A DNA stretch of 64,000 nt, taken from contig NZ_CP047984.1 of NCBI RefSeq assembly GCF_009931655.1, positions 4,109,001-4,173,000 of the forward strand. The letters are read 5' to 3'. Source of the DNA: Pontibacter russatus (GTDB taxonomy: Bacteria; Bacteroidota; Bacteroidia; Cytophagales; Hymenobacteraceae). The notes under the pieces are model-generated. The model was not told where the DNA came from and made no database searches. It saw only the letters and a list, made by a program, of their open reading frames with translations. A program made the translations under genes and the position numbers. The stretch's first letter is position 1; the number at the start of each line of letters is the position of its first letter. Of the stretch, positions 1 to 9,000 are shown one piece after another.

Positions 1-205
1 GCATCCAGCACATCTCCAACAGCAGGGGCAAACGGCGGTGAGGCGGGGGAAAGGCTCCTGAAGAAAACGATAGCCTACCGCACCTGTCATCCTGAAAGGA
101 TGGCAGAGATTGATCAATGCATCATCAGGAAAGCATTCTCAGCGGGTTCGGTTATATAGGTCTCGCTCAACTTACCTTCATTTATATATAGCCCCCTGCT
201 CTGGT

Positions 206-1665
206 TTACTCGCCCCGCAGCTGCAGAATCAGATCTATTTTATACTGGTGCAGGCTGCCTTCCAGACCGGCGGGGTAGCTGTGCGGGTTCAGGTAGCGTC
301 GGATGCTCTCGTGCAGCTTGTCGAGCTGGGCTTTGGTGCGGGCTTTGATGGCAGGCAGGTCCGGCAAATCATATATAAGCTCACCTGCTTCGAAAACCGG
401 CACCAGCAGCTCTTCGGAGGCGGTGCCCGGCGCGATGGTCTTGCGGCGGGTACTGTCGAGCGGGTCCACTATCTGGATATGATCCGGCAGGCTTTCCAGC
501 TCATTATAAATCATATCGGCAATAAACACCCCGTCCCGGAAGCGGCGCACCTGCAGCATACCGGGCGTGGAGGTCTTCGCCCTTTGTTCCGACAGCTTCA
601 CTTTGTATTCCCACTCGCCGCCCTGCCGCCGGAGCGCCGCCATTTTATACACCCCCCCAGGGCAGGCTGGTCGTAGGCAGTGATCATGCGGGTGCCCACG
701 CCCCACACGTTTATTTGCGCGCCCTCCTGCTTCAGGCTGGTGATGATGTGCTCGTCCAGGTCGTTGCTGGCCACAATGCTGGTGTCGGTGAAGCCTGCGG
801 CATCCAGCAGCTTGCGCGCCTCTTTGCTGAGGTAGGTCAGGTCGCCGGAGTCGAGGCGGATGCCCCCGAAGGTAAAGCCCGACGGCTGCAGTTGCTGCGC
901 CACTTTTATTGCGGTCCGCACGCCCTCCAGCGTGTCGAAGGTATCCACCAGAAAAACGGAGTCGTGCGGGAAAGTTTTCCCGTAAGCCAGGAACGCCTCT
1001 TCCTCAGTGGCGAAGGCCTGCACCCAGCTGTGCGCATGCGTGCCTTTTACAGGGATGTTGTACAGTTGCCCGGCCAGCAGGTTGGAGGTGGCCGAGGCAC
1101 CGCCTATATAGGCCGCCCGGGCCGCCGACAAAGAGCCGTCGATGCCCTGCGCGCGGCGCATCCCGAACTCTATCACCGGGTCGCCTTTGGCGGCGTCGGC
1201 AATGCGGGCCGCTTTGGTGGCAATCAGGGTTTCGAAGTTGATGATGGTGAGCAGCGGGGTTTCTACCAGTTGCGCCTGCAGCAGTGGCCCGCGCACCCGT
1301 ACCAGCGGCTCACCCGGAAACACCGCCGTGCCCTCCGGAATGGCGTCCACACTGCAGGAAAATTCCATATGACGCAGGTAGTTCACAAATTCCGCCTCAA
1401 ACAGCGGCTGCCCCTGGCTTCCTTTCAGGCCGGCTATATAGGCCAAGTCCTCCTCCCCGAACCGCAGCTCCTGCAGGTACTGCACGGCGTGCTCCAGGCC
1501 AGCGGCAATGGTATACCCCCCGTTGAAAGGGTTTTTCCGGAAGTAAAGGTGAAAAACCGCCTCCTGCTCTGCCATGCCGTTTTTCCAGTAGCCATAGGCC
1601 ATCGTCAGCTGGTACAGGTCGGTGAGCAGCGAGAGCGAGGTTGCGTATATATCTTTCAGAGCCAT
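206..1665 (-). CDS. pncB: Nicotinate phosphoribosyltransferase, with an apparent one-base frameshift
   Basis: Joins nicotinate to PRPP to give nicotinate mononucleotide in the cytoplasmic NAD salvage (Preiss-Handler) pathway. Seen: from ATG 1665 the N-terminal part carries TDLYQLTMAYGYW, a GIDGSLSAARAAYIGG stretch and the barrel motif GGIRLDSGDL. This frame runs off family at about residue 336, and the expected continuation (VYKMAALRR onward) lies in another frame ending at 206. The switch falls in a run of seven C (652-658; G on the coding strand). An eighth G would restore LGGVYKMA and a protein of 486 residues, the usual family length. It is either a sequencing undercall or a true frameshift; as written, the protein loses its last third. 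It is divergent from the next gene. Positions 1-205 downstream hold no gene I can support. Confidence 0.9.
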
Positions 1666-1813
1666 GCCCGTAAATTAAGCATTAAGCGTCAGAAAACGCA
1701 AAGGAACAAAAAAACCAGTGAAAGCCGCCCCCTTTTACAAGCCGACAATCAACCATAACGCAATTTGAAATTAAAGTCTTGCATCTTGATCTGCTCGTCT
1801 GCAATTTTAAGCC

Positions 1814-2884
1814 ATGCACAACCGACAGTTCATTCCCTTCGCCGAAGTTAAAAATCAGCGTGCCATTGTAGTAGACAGCACCCACCCCAACGGGGTGATG
1901 CTGTCGCACTGGCGCGGCGCGCCCACGCCGCCCGAGATACGCGTCGATACCAGCGCCGCCATTGTATTGCATGCCCTGCGGCTGCGCCTGCCCCAACTGG
2001 ACCTCCCTTGCGTGTCGGCGAATCATTTCAACATAGATGGCTTTGTGGGCGTGTGGGCGCTGCTGAACCCGGAAGTCGCGCTGGAGAACGAGGAACTGCT
2101 GCGGCAAATGGCCCTGATCGGCGATTTCCGGGAGCTGGACCTGAACCACCCGCTGGCGGGGGAGGCGCTGAAACTGGTTTGCTGGATAAACGCGAAAGAG
2201 CGGGAGCTTTTTTACAAGCCTTTTGCTGCCGACGAGACGGAGGAGAAGGAAGCGGCGCAGTGCGTGCAGAAGTTCCGGTACTTCCTGCGGGAGTTCGGGC
2301 GGGTGCTGCAGGACCCGGACTGGGAGCGGGGCGCCTGGGAAGACGAGGTGGGCAGCGTGCTGCTGGGCTACCGCGACATGTACAAGCCGCAGACCAAACT
2401 CACGCGCCACCCGGAGATCGGGCTCATCATCGTCGAAATTGAGCATCCCGTCCACTATTACGCACTCTTCAGCCGCACGCAGGGGTTTGATATGGTGCTG
2501 GCCTGCTACGGGCAGAACCGCTATGAGCTGGAGTACAAATACACCACCTGGGTCGACATCGCCTCGCGGCCCACGCTGCCCCGGCTCCCGCTGGCACCGC
2601 TGGCGGCCCACCTGAACCAGCTCGAAACCTCCGGCCGCCGCTGGACTTACGACTCTGTGACCGACACCGGCCCGCTGCTGCGCCTGGACGGCGACCAGCT
2701 TACCCGCACCGAGGCCTTCGACAACCCCACCGACCGGGCCATATATAGCTCCTCCATCCCCGTGCCGCAGCTGAAAGAGGAGGTGGTGACTTACTTTAGA
2801 AAGGCCTGCAGCGGCATCAAGCCAAAGTATAACTGGACCTGGAAGGAAGTGAATGCACTCGGTGAAGGACAGGTAGGAAAATAG
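1814..2884 (+). CDS. Uncharacterised protein, DUF6687-like
   Basis: Function unknown; 356 residues, soluble, no signal peptide or membrane segment. The N-terminal pattern (VVDSTHPNGVMLSHWRG, then NHFNIDGFVGVWALLNPE) resembles what I remember of the DUF6687 family, with an Asn-His-Phe-Asn-x-Asp-Gly core at about residues 71-77. I assign the family from memory, without a search. The C-terminal half is rich in Trp, Tyr and charged residues (YDSVTDTGPLLRLDG), suggesting a compact enzyme-like fold. It starts 148 bases from the divergent pncB and has no close downstream partner, so context gives no function. The long reading frames in other phases and on the opposite strand are shadows of its high G+C. 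Confidence 0.75.
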   Translation: MHNRQFIPFAEVKNQRAIVVDSTHPNGVMLSHWRGAPTPPEIRVDTSAAIVLHALRLRLPQLDLPCVSANHFNIDGFVGVWALLNPEVALENEELLRQMALIGDFRELDLNHPLAGEALKLVCWINAKERELFYKPFAADETEEKEAAQCVQKFRYFLREFGRVLQDPDWERGAWEDEVGSVLLGYRDMYKPQTKLTRHPEIGLIIVEIEHPVHYYALFSRTQGFDMVLACYGQNRYELEYKYTTWVDIASRPTLPRLPLAPLAAHLNQLETSGRRWTYDSVTDTGPLLRLDGDQLTRTEAFDNPTDRAIYSSSIPVPQLKEEVVTYFRKACSGIKPKYNWTWKEVNALGEGQVGK

Positions 2885-3013
2885 TATAAAACAGTATAAT
2901 AGCGGCCTTGCTTATGATTTAATCATCCGCCTTTTTCTGCCATTAGGGGGCCCGAAGGCGGTAAATATGGCGCATGCTGCCCGTAGGGCAATATTCATAT
3001 ATTAACTTTCTAT

Positions 3014-3021
3014 TAATTTTG
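3014..3021 (+). promoter_or_regulatory. Putative Bacteroidota -7 box (TAATTTTG)
   Basis: The sequence fits the TAnnTTTG -7 consensus of Bacteroidota and lies 68 bases before the universal stress protein start. No convincing TTTG -33 box precedes it, so this is weak. Confidence 0.3.
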
Positions 3022-3088
3022 AAACTTTGCGTATACAGCGAAAAAAGAGTCACCATCCCATGCTAAACCAAACAACACAACGCTATAT

Positions 3089-3952
3089 ATGGAAAAGATT
3101 CTATGTCCGACCGACTTCTCGAGCACATCGGCGAAGGCGGTAGACTATGCCGTCTATATTGCACAGCACGCGGGGGCGCATCTGTCGTTGATGCACGTGC
3201 TGCACCTACCCATAATTGACACCTCTGATACGGCTTTAGTGGCGAGCGAACTGCTGGGGGAGCAGATGCGCGAGGCCGCGGTGAAGCTGAAGGCCATGTG
3301 CCGGGATATGGAAGAGAAGCACGGGGCAAACCGCAACGGGGGCTTCTCCTGCGATTACATTCTGAGAGAGGCGCTTTTGACGGACCTCGCGTCCGAGTTA
3401 ACCTCGGGTGGTGGCTACGACCTGATTGTGATGGGAACAACAGGGCTGGACAACACCATGGAGGAACTGCTGATTGGCAGCAACACCGAGTCGGTGATAG
3501 AGGAGGTGAAGTGTCCGGTGATGTCGATACCCGCCTCAGCGCCGCCGCCATCGCTTGATAAAATCGTGTATGCCACCGACTACAGCCTAGAAGACCGGCA
3601 TGCCCTGCAGCAGGTCATCCATCTGGGGAGTTTCTTCGGGTCCCATATAGACGTGGTGCACGTGGTGAAACCGAGGGTGAAGAACAACAGTGAGGAGGCA
3701 CAGCATTTCTGGAGAGAGCTGCAGGAGCAGTTCCCGGGCGTGCCGCTCAGTTTCCAGGAGATACCCAGCAGGCACCGAGACGAGGGGCTGAAGAAATACC
3801 TGAAAGACGCAGGCGGCGATGTGCTGGCGGTGGTGCGCAGGAAAAAGGGCTTTCTGAAGGAGCTGTTCTCGCAGAGCCTGACGGAGCGGCTGACGTACCA
3901 GGCGGAGGTGCCGCTGCTGGTGCTGCAGGGCGAGATGCCCGCCACTACCTGA
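3089..3952 (+). CDS. Universal stress protein, two UspA domains
   Basis: Cytoplasmic stress-response protein of 287 residues made of two tandem UspA folds. Domain 1 (about residues 1-145) begins MEKILCPTDFS and carries the ATP-binding signature GTTG followed nine residues later by IGSNTE (about residues 115-133). Domain 2 (about 150-285) begins KIVYATDYS, but its C-terminal part (VRRKKGFLKELFSQSLTERL) lacks the Gly-rich signature, so it probably does not bind nucleotide the same way. This tandem form is common in Bacteroidota. The target process is unknown. A strong hairpin terminator follows directly, so the gene is probably transcribed alone. The ATG sits in a TATATATGG context. Confidence 0.9.
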   Translation: MEKILCPTDFSSTSAKAVDYAVYIAQHAGAHLSLMHVLHLPIIDTSDTALVASELLGEQMREAAVKLKAMCRDMEEKHGANRNGGFSCDYILREALLTDLASELTSGGGYDLIVMGTTGLDNTMEELLIGSNTESVIEEVKCPVMSIPASAPPPSLDKIVYATDYSLEDRHALQQVIHLGSFFGSHIDVVHVVKPRVKNNSEEAQHFWRELQEQFPGVPLSFQEIPSRHRDEGLKKYLKDAGGDVLAVVRRKKGFLKELFSQSLTERLTYQAEVPLLVLQGEMPATT

Positions 3953-3961
3953 AATTCATTG

Positions 3962-4000
3962 AAAGGAAGGCTCCGCTGCTGCAGCGGAGCCTTCCTTTTT
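3962..4000 (+). terminator. Strong intrinsic terminator after the Usp gene
   Basis: A perfect 17-bp stem (3962-3978 with 3982-3998), three-base loop CTG, followed by T residues. Its end overlaps the stop codon of the convergent lipoprotein gene, so it may serve both strands. Confidence 0.9.
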
Positions 4001-4391
4001 AGCGCACCAGGTCCTCGTCGAAAATATGGTCCAGGGCCCCGCTGCACTCCTGGCAATTGTAGCGCCCGAAGTCATCGATGGCCCGGTATAGCGTCATGTT
4101 GCGGAATGAGCCCTGGCACGCTCCCAGCACCGGGCAGTCATGCTTGGTATGGAAAACATCCGCCGACTCATCCACGCATATCCACACGCGGTTTTGCGCC
4201 ATATGTGGCGGGATGACAAAAAACTCTGGGGCTGGTCTGCCTGTTGTGCGGGCTTCTGCCACAGCAACGGTTGCGGCGGGAGAGGCCTGGGAGGCTTCAG
4301 TCTTTTCGTCGGTCTGCCGGCACCCGATGAAGCTGCAGGTGATGGCCAGCAATAGGGCCAGGCGGAGTCGTGCGGGTATGGTGCGTGTCAT
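3999..4391 (-). CDS. Small lipoprotein with a Cys/His module
   Basis: Predicted lipoprotein of 130 residues: a hydrophobic signal (LRLALLLAITCSFIGC) ends at a lipobox Cys near residue 24, then a Thr/Ala/Ser-rich linker. The C-terminal 60 residues hold WICVDESADVFHTKHDC, then VLGAC and NCQEC. The spacing (ICx, V[FY]H, DC, VLxxC, final Cys) matches the tail of the nuclease lipoprotein encoded just downstream on this strand at 4842-5687, so both carry the same small module. I recall similar Cys/His tails on other Bacteroidota surface proteins, but know no function; metal binding or disulfide formation is inference. Confidence 0.75.
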   Translation of the reverse strand: MTRTIPARLRLALLLAITCSFIGCRQTDEKTEASQASPAATVAVAEARTTGRPAPEFFVIPPHMAQNRVWICVDESADVFHTKHDCPVLGACQGSFRNMTLYRAIDDFGRYNCQECSGALDHIFDEDLVR

Positions 4392-4841
4392 GGGTGGAGG
4401 TTAGGATGGCTATATGGGAAGGTGAATATAACCATATATAGTTAAAATAGCAGCCTGCAGCGCGACGAACCAAAAATTATATAACCCAAGCCGCGGTTTA
4501 CTCCCGCCGTTGAGATATAACCTACCCCTCCAGGGGATGGGGCCTCCGGTTATCAGAATTCGGGCAAGTATATATAGCGCAGCCTGATTTATATACCTGT
4601 TTAGCCTGGTCATTTAACAGCTGCGCGGCAAGAGGCTATATATCAATGCCGTCATCTTCAGGAAAAGAGCGAAGCTGTTCCCGGTTTCTTACTTCGGAAC
4701 CTTGTCTGAAGCAGATTTCTTCATCCGCACAAATCCTTACAGGGGATTAGGAAATCCCAACGGCCACCTTCCGGATTAGGAAATCCGGAAGAGCATATAC
4801 TTATAGAGCATTTTCTTAGGTTGGCGGCACTGGGGAATCTG
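4392..4841. other. Intergenic stretch without a supported gene
   Basis: 450 bases between two minus-strand lipoprotein genes. A minus-strand frame of 67 codons at 4410-4613 has no family features and I do not call it. The stretch is rich in TATATA steps and contains the paired hairpins at 4743-4791. Confidence 0.6.
4743..4791. repeat. Two tandem hairpins with the same core and loop
   Basis: Hairpin one (4743-4758) has a 6-bp stem GGGATT/AATCCC; hairpin two (4768-4791) has a 10-bp stem CTTCCGGATT/AATCCGGAAG. Both share the loop AGGA and the core GGATT-AGGA-AATCC. They lie just downstream of the nuclease lipoprotein gene, so they may form its 3' end or be a small repeat family; no T tract follows on either strand. 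Confidence 0.6.
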
Positions 4842-5687
4842 TCAGGGCTGGCTGCAGGCCTTGTCCAGGCGGCGGTCATATACCTGAATGGCCGCCTCCT
4901 CCGTTATAGCCAATATTTCCTGTTTGCAGCGCTTCAGCACATGGCAGTCTCTGGTGAGGTGATAAACGCCGGAGCTGGTGCTGTTGCAGATATAAACGGT
5001 ACGTTTGGCGGCACCTGCAGGCAGCGGCGCCGGCGTCTCTTTTGCCGTGCCGCCGCTGCGTTTTTCCTTCCTGTAATCCCAGGGAGCCACTGGGTTGGCG
5101 TCCTGCCACAGCCCCCTTTTGTAGCGGCGGGCGTCGGTTTCCAGGTTCGCCAGCTTCAGGTCGTTGGAGTAGGCTTTGTAGTGCCAGGCGTAGCCGTTGC
5201 GCACCAGTTCCTCGTTAAGGCTGCGGCCATCGGGCAGTATGATGGTGCCCACCGTGCGGCCGTAGCGGTCGGTGTTGTTGACAATCAGGCGCACATTTTT
5301 GCCGAAGGCCAGGTCGGAGGTGAACTGCCTGGCCCGCTGCCCATATGCCTGCGCTTTCTCAGGGGCATCCACGCCGAAGAGGCGCACTGTCTCCGTCTTC
5401 CCGTTCCGGAGCAGTTCAACGGTATCGCCGTCTTTTATGCCGACTACTTTGTCTCCGGCGGTAGTCGCCGGTTTCGAGGGGTTTCCTTCAGCGGCTGCCG
5501 TTTCGGGAGTGGCCGCGGAAGGGCCTGCCTCGGGCGAATTGGATGTCTGTTGTTCCGCGTCCCGCTCCAGTACCGCTTGCTGCCGTTGCCTGAACTGCTC
5601 CTGGGCCTCCTCGCGGCTGCTCTGCTTACAGGCCAAGGCAGTACACAGCGTGAGGAAGAGCAGCAGGTGGTAGGTAAGTTTTCTCAT
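4842..5687 (-). CDS. Thermonuclease-fold (SNase) lipoprotein with a C-terminal Cys/His module
   Basis: Predicted surface or periplasmic lipoprotein of 281 residues. Signal and lipobox end at Cys20 (TLCTALAC). A Gln/Glu-rich then Ser/Ala/Pro-rich linker runs to about residue 80. The staphylococcal nuclease domain (about 80-205) shows IKDGDTVELL, RLFGVDAPEKAQAYGQRA, DRYGRTVG and LNEELVRNGYAWHY. These retain the Asp ligands and the Arg/Glu catalytic positions of the family, so phosphodiester cleavage of DNA or RNA is likely. The tail (VYICNSTSSGVYH, RDCHVLKRC, ACS) repeats the module of the upstream lipoprotein. Role could be nutrient scavenging or extracellular DNA turnover (inference). Confidence 0.88.
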   Translation of the reverse strand: MRKLTYHLLLFLTLCTALACKQSSREEAQEQFRQRQQAVLERDAEQQTSNSPEAGPSAATPETAAAEGNPSKPATTAGDKVVGIKDGDTVELLRNGKTETVRLFGVDAPEKAQAYGQRARQFTSDLAFGKNVRLIVNNTDRYGRTVGTIILPDGRSLNEELVRNGYAWHYKAYSNDLKLANLETDARRYKRGLWQDANPVAPWDYRKEKRSGGTAKETPAPLPAGAAKRTVYICNSTSSGVYHLTRDCHVLKRCKQEILAITEEAAIQVYDRRLDKACSQP

Positions 5688-5756
5688 CTGTATTATATAT
5701 GATGCAAATGAAGGGCAGAGGTCTATATAGAAGCAAGGCCGCCCCTGTGCCAGGCC

Positions 5757-5936
5757 CTAATGCTGCTGCAGCGATGCTGGCACTTCATTGCTCGCGGAGG
5801 AGGTGTCTTCGGTGCCGGATGCATCTGGCGTAGCGGTTTCTTCTGTGGTCTCCACTTCCTCCTGACTGCTCTGGCCACAGGAGGCACCGGTCAGGAGGCA
5901 AAAAGCAAAAAGCAGCTTGTATAGATTATTTTTCAT
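5757..5936 (-). CDS. Very small putative lipoprotein (59 residues)
   Basis: A short frame from ATG 5936 to TAG 5757. Residues 1-20 are a classic export signal (MKNNLYKLLFAFCLLTGASC) ending in a Cys usable for lipidation; the remaining 39 residues are Glu/Thr/Ser/Pro-rich with no fold visible. The composition mirrors the linker of the downstream nuclease lipoprotein. It is on the same strand, 69 bases before that gene, so they may be co-transcribed. Function unknown; it could be a small surface lipoprotein or the remnant of a longer one. Confidence 0.6.
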   Translation of the reverse strand: MKNNLYKLLFAFCLLTGASCGQSSQEEVETTEETATPDASGTEDTSSASNEVPASLQQH

Positions 5937-6059
5937 AGAGGCTCATATATGGTTTTAAGGTATATACGCATGCAGCGGGTTTAAAGTAGGCTGCTTACAG
6001 ATAGGGGCAGCAAATGCCTGAAGTTAAGCTTATATATAGCGCAACTGCCAAGTGTCGGG

Positions 6060-9000
6060 TCACCACCCTGTCACCTCCACGGTACTCACGCCACCGGCTT
6101 TTTTCTGCACGCGTATCTGCGTGCCGATGCGCTCTTTCAGCGCCTCCACGTGTGAGATGATGCCGATCATTTTGCCGCTGGCCTGCAGGTTCTCCAGGGT
6201 GGAGATGGCCGCATCCAGCGTCTCCGCGTCCAGGGTGCCGAAGCCTTCGTCGATGAACAGCGAGTTGATTTGGGTGCGGCGGCCGGCAAGGTCGGAGAGG
6301 CCGAGCGCCAGCGCCAGGCTCACCAGAAAGCTTTCTCCCCCCGACAAAGTGTTCATCGGCCGCACAGCCTCTGCCTGGTACGTGTCTATGATCAGCAGCT
6401 CCAGATCTTCTTCTGTGGATTTGAGGATACGGTAGCGGTCGTTGAGCTTGAGCAGGTGGCGGTTTGCCAGTTCCACCAGCCTGGCCAGCGTAAGCCCCTG
6501 CGCAAAGCGGCTGAACTTGTTGCCGTCGGCGGAGCCAATCAGGTCTGCCAGTTGGTTCCAGCGGTTGCACACTAGTTGCTGCGTTTGCAGTTTTTGGGCC
6601 AGTTCCCTGTTTTTGTCGCGCTGCTCGGCGTCCTGCTCCAGCAACTGCTGAATGCGCGCGCGTCGGGCAATCAGCTCCCGCTGCGCCTGTGTCTTTCCGG
6701 CATATAGTTGCTGCAGGCTGTCTTGGCTTTCGGAGGTCAGCTGCCTTGCCTGCGTCGTTTCCAGCTCGTGGCGCACGTCGCTGAGGCTTTTGCGCAGTTC
6801 GGTCAGGTGTTTCTCGGTTTGCGCCTTCAGGTTTGCCAGCCGGTCGGCCTCGTCCCGGTCGAGCAGCATCTGGCTGAGCGCTTCGATGGTGGCGATGCCT
6901 TTCTGCCGCAGCACCTGCAGCAGGCCGTCGCGCAGCGCATCCAGCAGCGACTTGCTTTTCTGGTGCGTAGCGGCGCATTCCGACTGGCGCCGACGTGCTT
7001 CCCGCAGTTCCTGCTGTTTTTGCAGATGGCTGGCCCGGGCTTCCTCAGCTTGTTGGGCGCGGCTGCGGAGCTCCTGCCGGGCCAGCTGCCGTTCCTGCTG
7101 CGGCTGCTTCTCTCCGAAAAGCTGTTCCCGCGCTTCTTTCACCTCTGTCAGTTTTATATGCTCCCGCCTCAGGTTTTCCTGCCGCTCCTGCCGCTCTTTC
7201 TGCTTCTCCTGCACCCGCGCGTTCAGGTGTTTCAATTCTGTGTCCGACTGAAGATACGCTTCTCGCTTCTGTACCAGGTCCTGCTGCTTCTGCTGATATA
7301 TAGCCGCCTGCTGCTCTAAGGTTTGCAAGAGTTGCTGCCGCTCTGTCGGCTTATATAGCTGGCCATATGCCGCCGCAAACGATTCGGCCGTTTCGGTATG
7401 GGCCTGCTGCTGTTCCTGCTCGTCCTGCAGGTTAAGCTGCAATTTCTCCAATTGCTCCTGTCGGTGCTGCGCCGCCTGCTGCAGCCTTTCCAACTGCGCC
7501 TGTACCCGCAACTGCGCCTCTCTGTTTTGTTGCGCCTGCTGGTTTATCTGCTCCAGTGCCCGACCCAGGACGCGGACCTGCGTAAGCGCCTCCTGCACCT
7601 GGCCCAGCGCCTGCCGCTGCGCCTGCAGGTTTTGCGCCAACTGCTCCGTCTGTTCAATGCCAACAGCTATACCTGCTGCAGTGCCCGAAAAAGCATGCTG
7701 CAGTCGGGCCAGTTCCTGCTCAGTTTCAGTTATAGCGGCAGTTGCCGCCTGTTGTTTTTGCTGCAGCGTGTTCAGTTGCAGTTGCAGCGCCTGCGCAGCT
7801 TGCTGCAGCTCCTTTACCAGCGCCTGCTGCCTGTCCCGTTTCTGTACTTCCTCTGAAAGATTGACCCTGTAATATCCTTCCACAAAAGGATGGTGTTCCG
7901 ACCCACACAGCGGGCAGGGCTGCTCCGGCTGCAGTGTGAGCCGTGCCTCTTCGTACTTCTGTATCTGCTGCTGCAACTGCACCAGCTTTTGCATGTCCTC
8001 CAGGCGTTCCGTGGCGGCGTTGTGTTTTTGCTGTGTAGTGGTTAGCTGCGTCTGCTGCGCTTTTATATCCTGTTCCTGCTGGCTGAGCAGTTGCAGGAGT
8101 TCCTGTTTCTTCTGTGTTTGCTGCCGATGCTGTCTGGACAGTTCGAGCAGTTTCTCGTAGCGCGCCAGTTGCAGCGGCTGCTCCTGCGCCGATTGCTCCA
8201 GTTCATCTACCGTTTTATCTGAGAGCAAGGCCTGTAATCGGGCCAGTTTTTCCTGTTTCTGTGTATGGAGTGCCTGCTGCTGCGCCTCGTGAAGCTGTAG
8301 TTTGCCCTGCAACTCTTCCTGCTGGGCGACTTCCTGCTGTTGTTGCGCCATCAAGTCCTGCTGCTCCTGCTGGCAACGCCGGATGCGCTGCTCCACTTCC
8401 TCCAGGGCCTTTACCGTACTTTTTAGCTCATACAGGTTCTCGGGCAGGTCCTGCAAGCGTTGCTGTGCGGCCAGCCAGTTCTTGATGCCGTCTGCCTCCT
8501 GCTTCAGTTCAGCTAAGTGCTGTTGCTCCGTTTGCTGCTGGTCTTGCTCCTTTTTCAGGGCCTCCTCCAACTGCACATAGGCCGCCTTGTCCTTTTGGTA
8601 ACTCTCCCGGATGGTATACAAGTGGTGATCCAGCTGCGTGACCTGCTCCAGCAGGGGCTCCAATTGGTGGAGCGCCTCTTCCTGCTGCTGGTGCGCCTTG
8701 CCTGCCGCTGTGGCTATTTGACCTGCCTGCTCCAGCTCCGCTTCCAGCGCAGGCACCTGCTTTTCCAGCGTCAGGAGCTGCTCCTGCGCTTCCACTACCT
8801 TGCTGCTGGCGCTGCGTATCTCGGCCAGCTCACCCACAAACTGGTGTGCCTGCTCGTGCTGCTGCAGCTTCCGGAATTCCGGCTGTAACTGTGCCAGCTT
8901 TTGCTCCTGCGCCTGCAGCGCCTCCTCGTGCTGCTGTTTTTTGAGCTTGAGTTGCTGCAACTGCTGTAGCCACTGCAACTGCTCCTGTACCGAGGTGATG

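Noticed and set aside
4410-4613. Minus-strand frame of 67 codons
   Set aside because: No signal peptide, motif or codon pattern; the stretch is TATATA-rich non-coding DNA.
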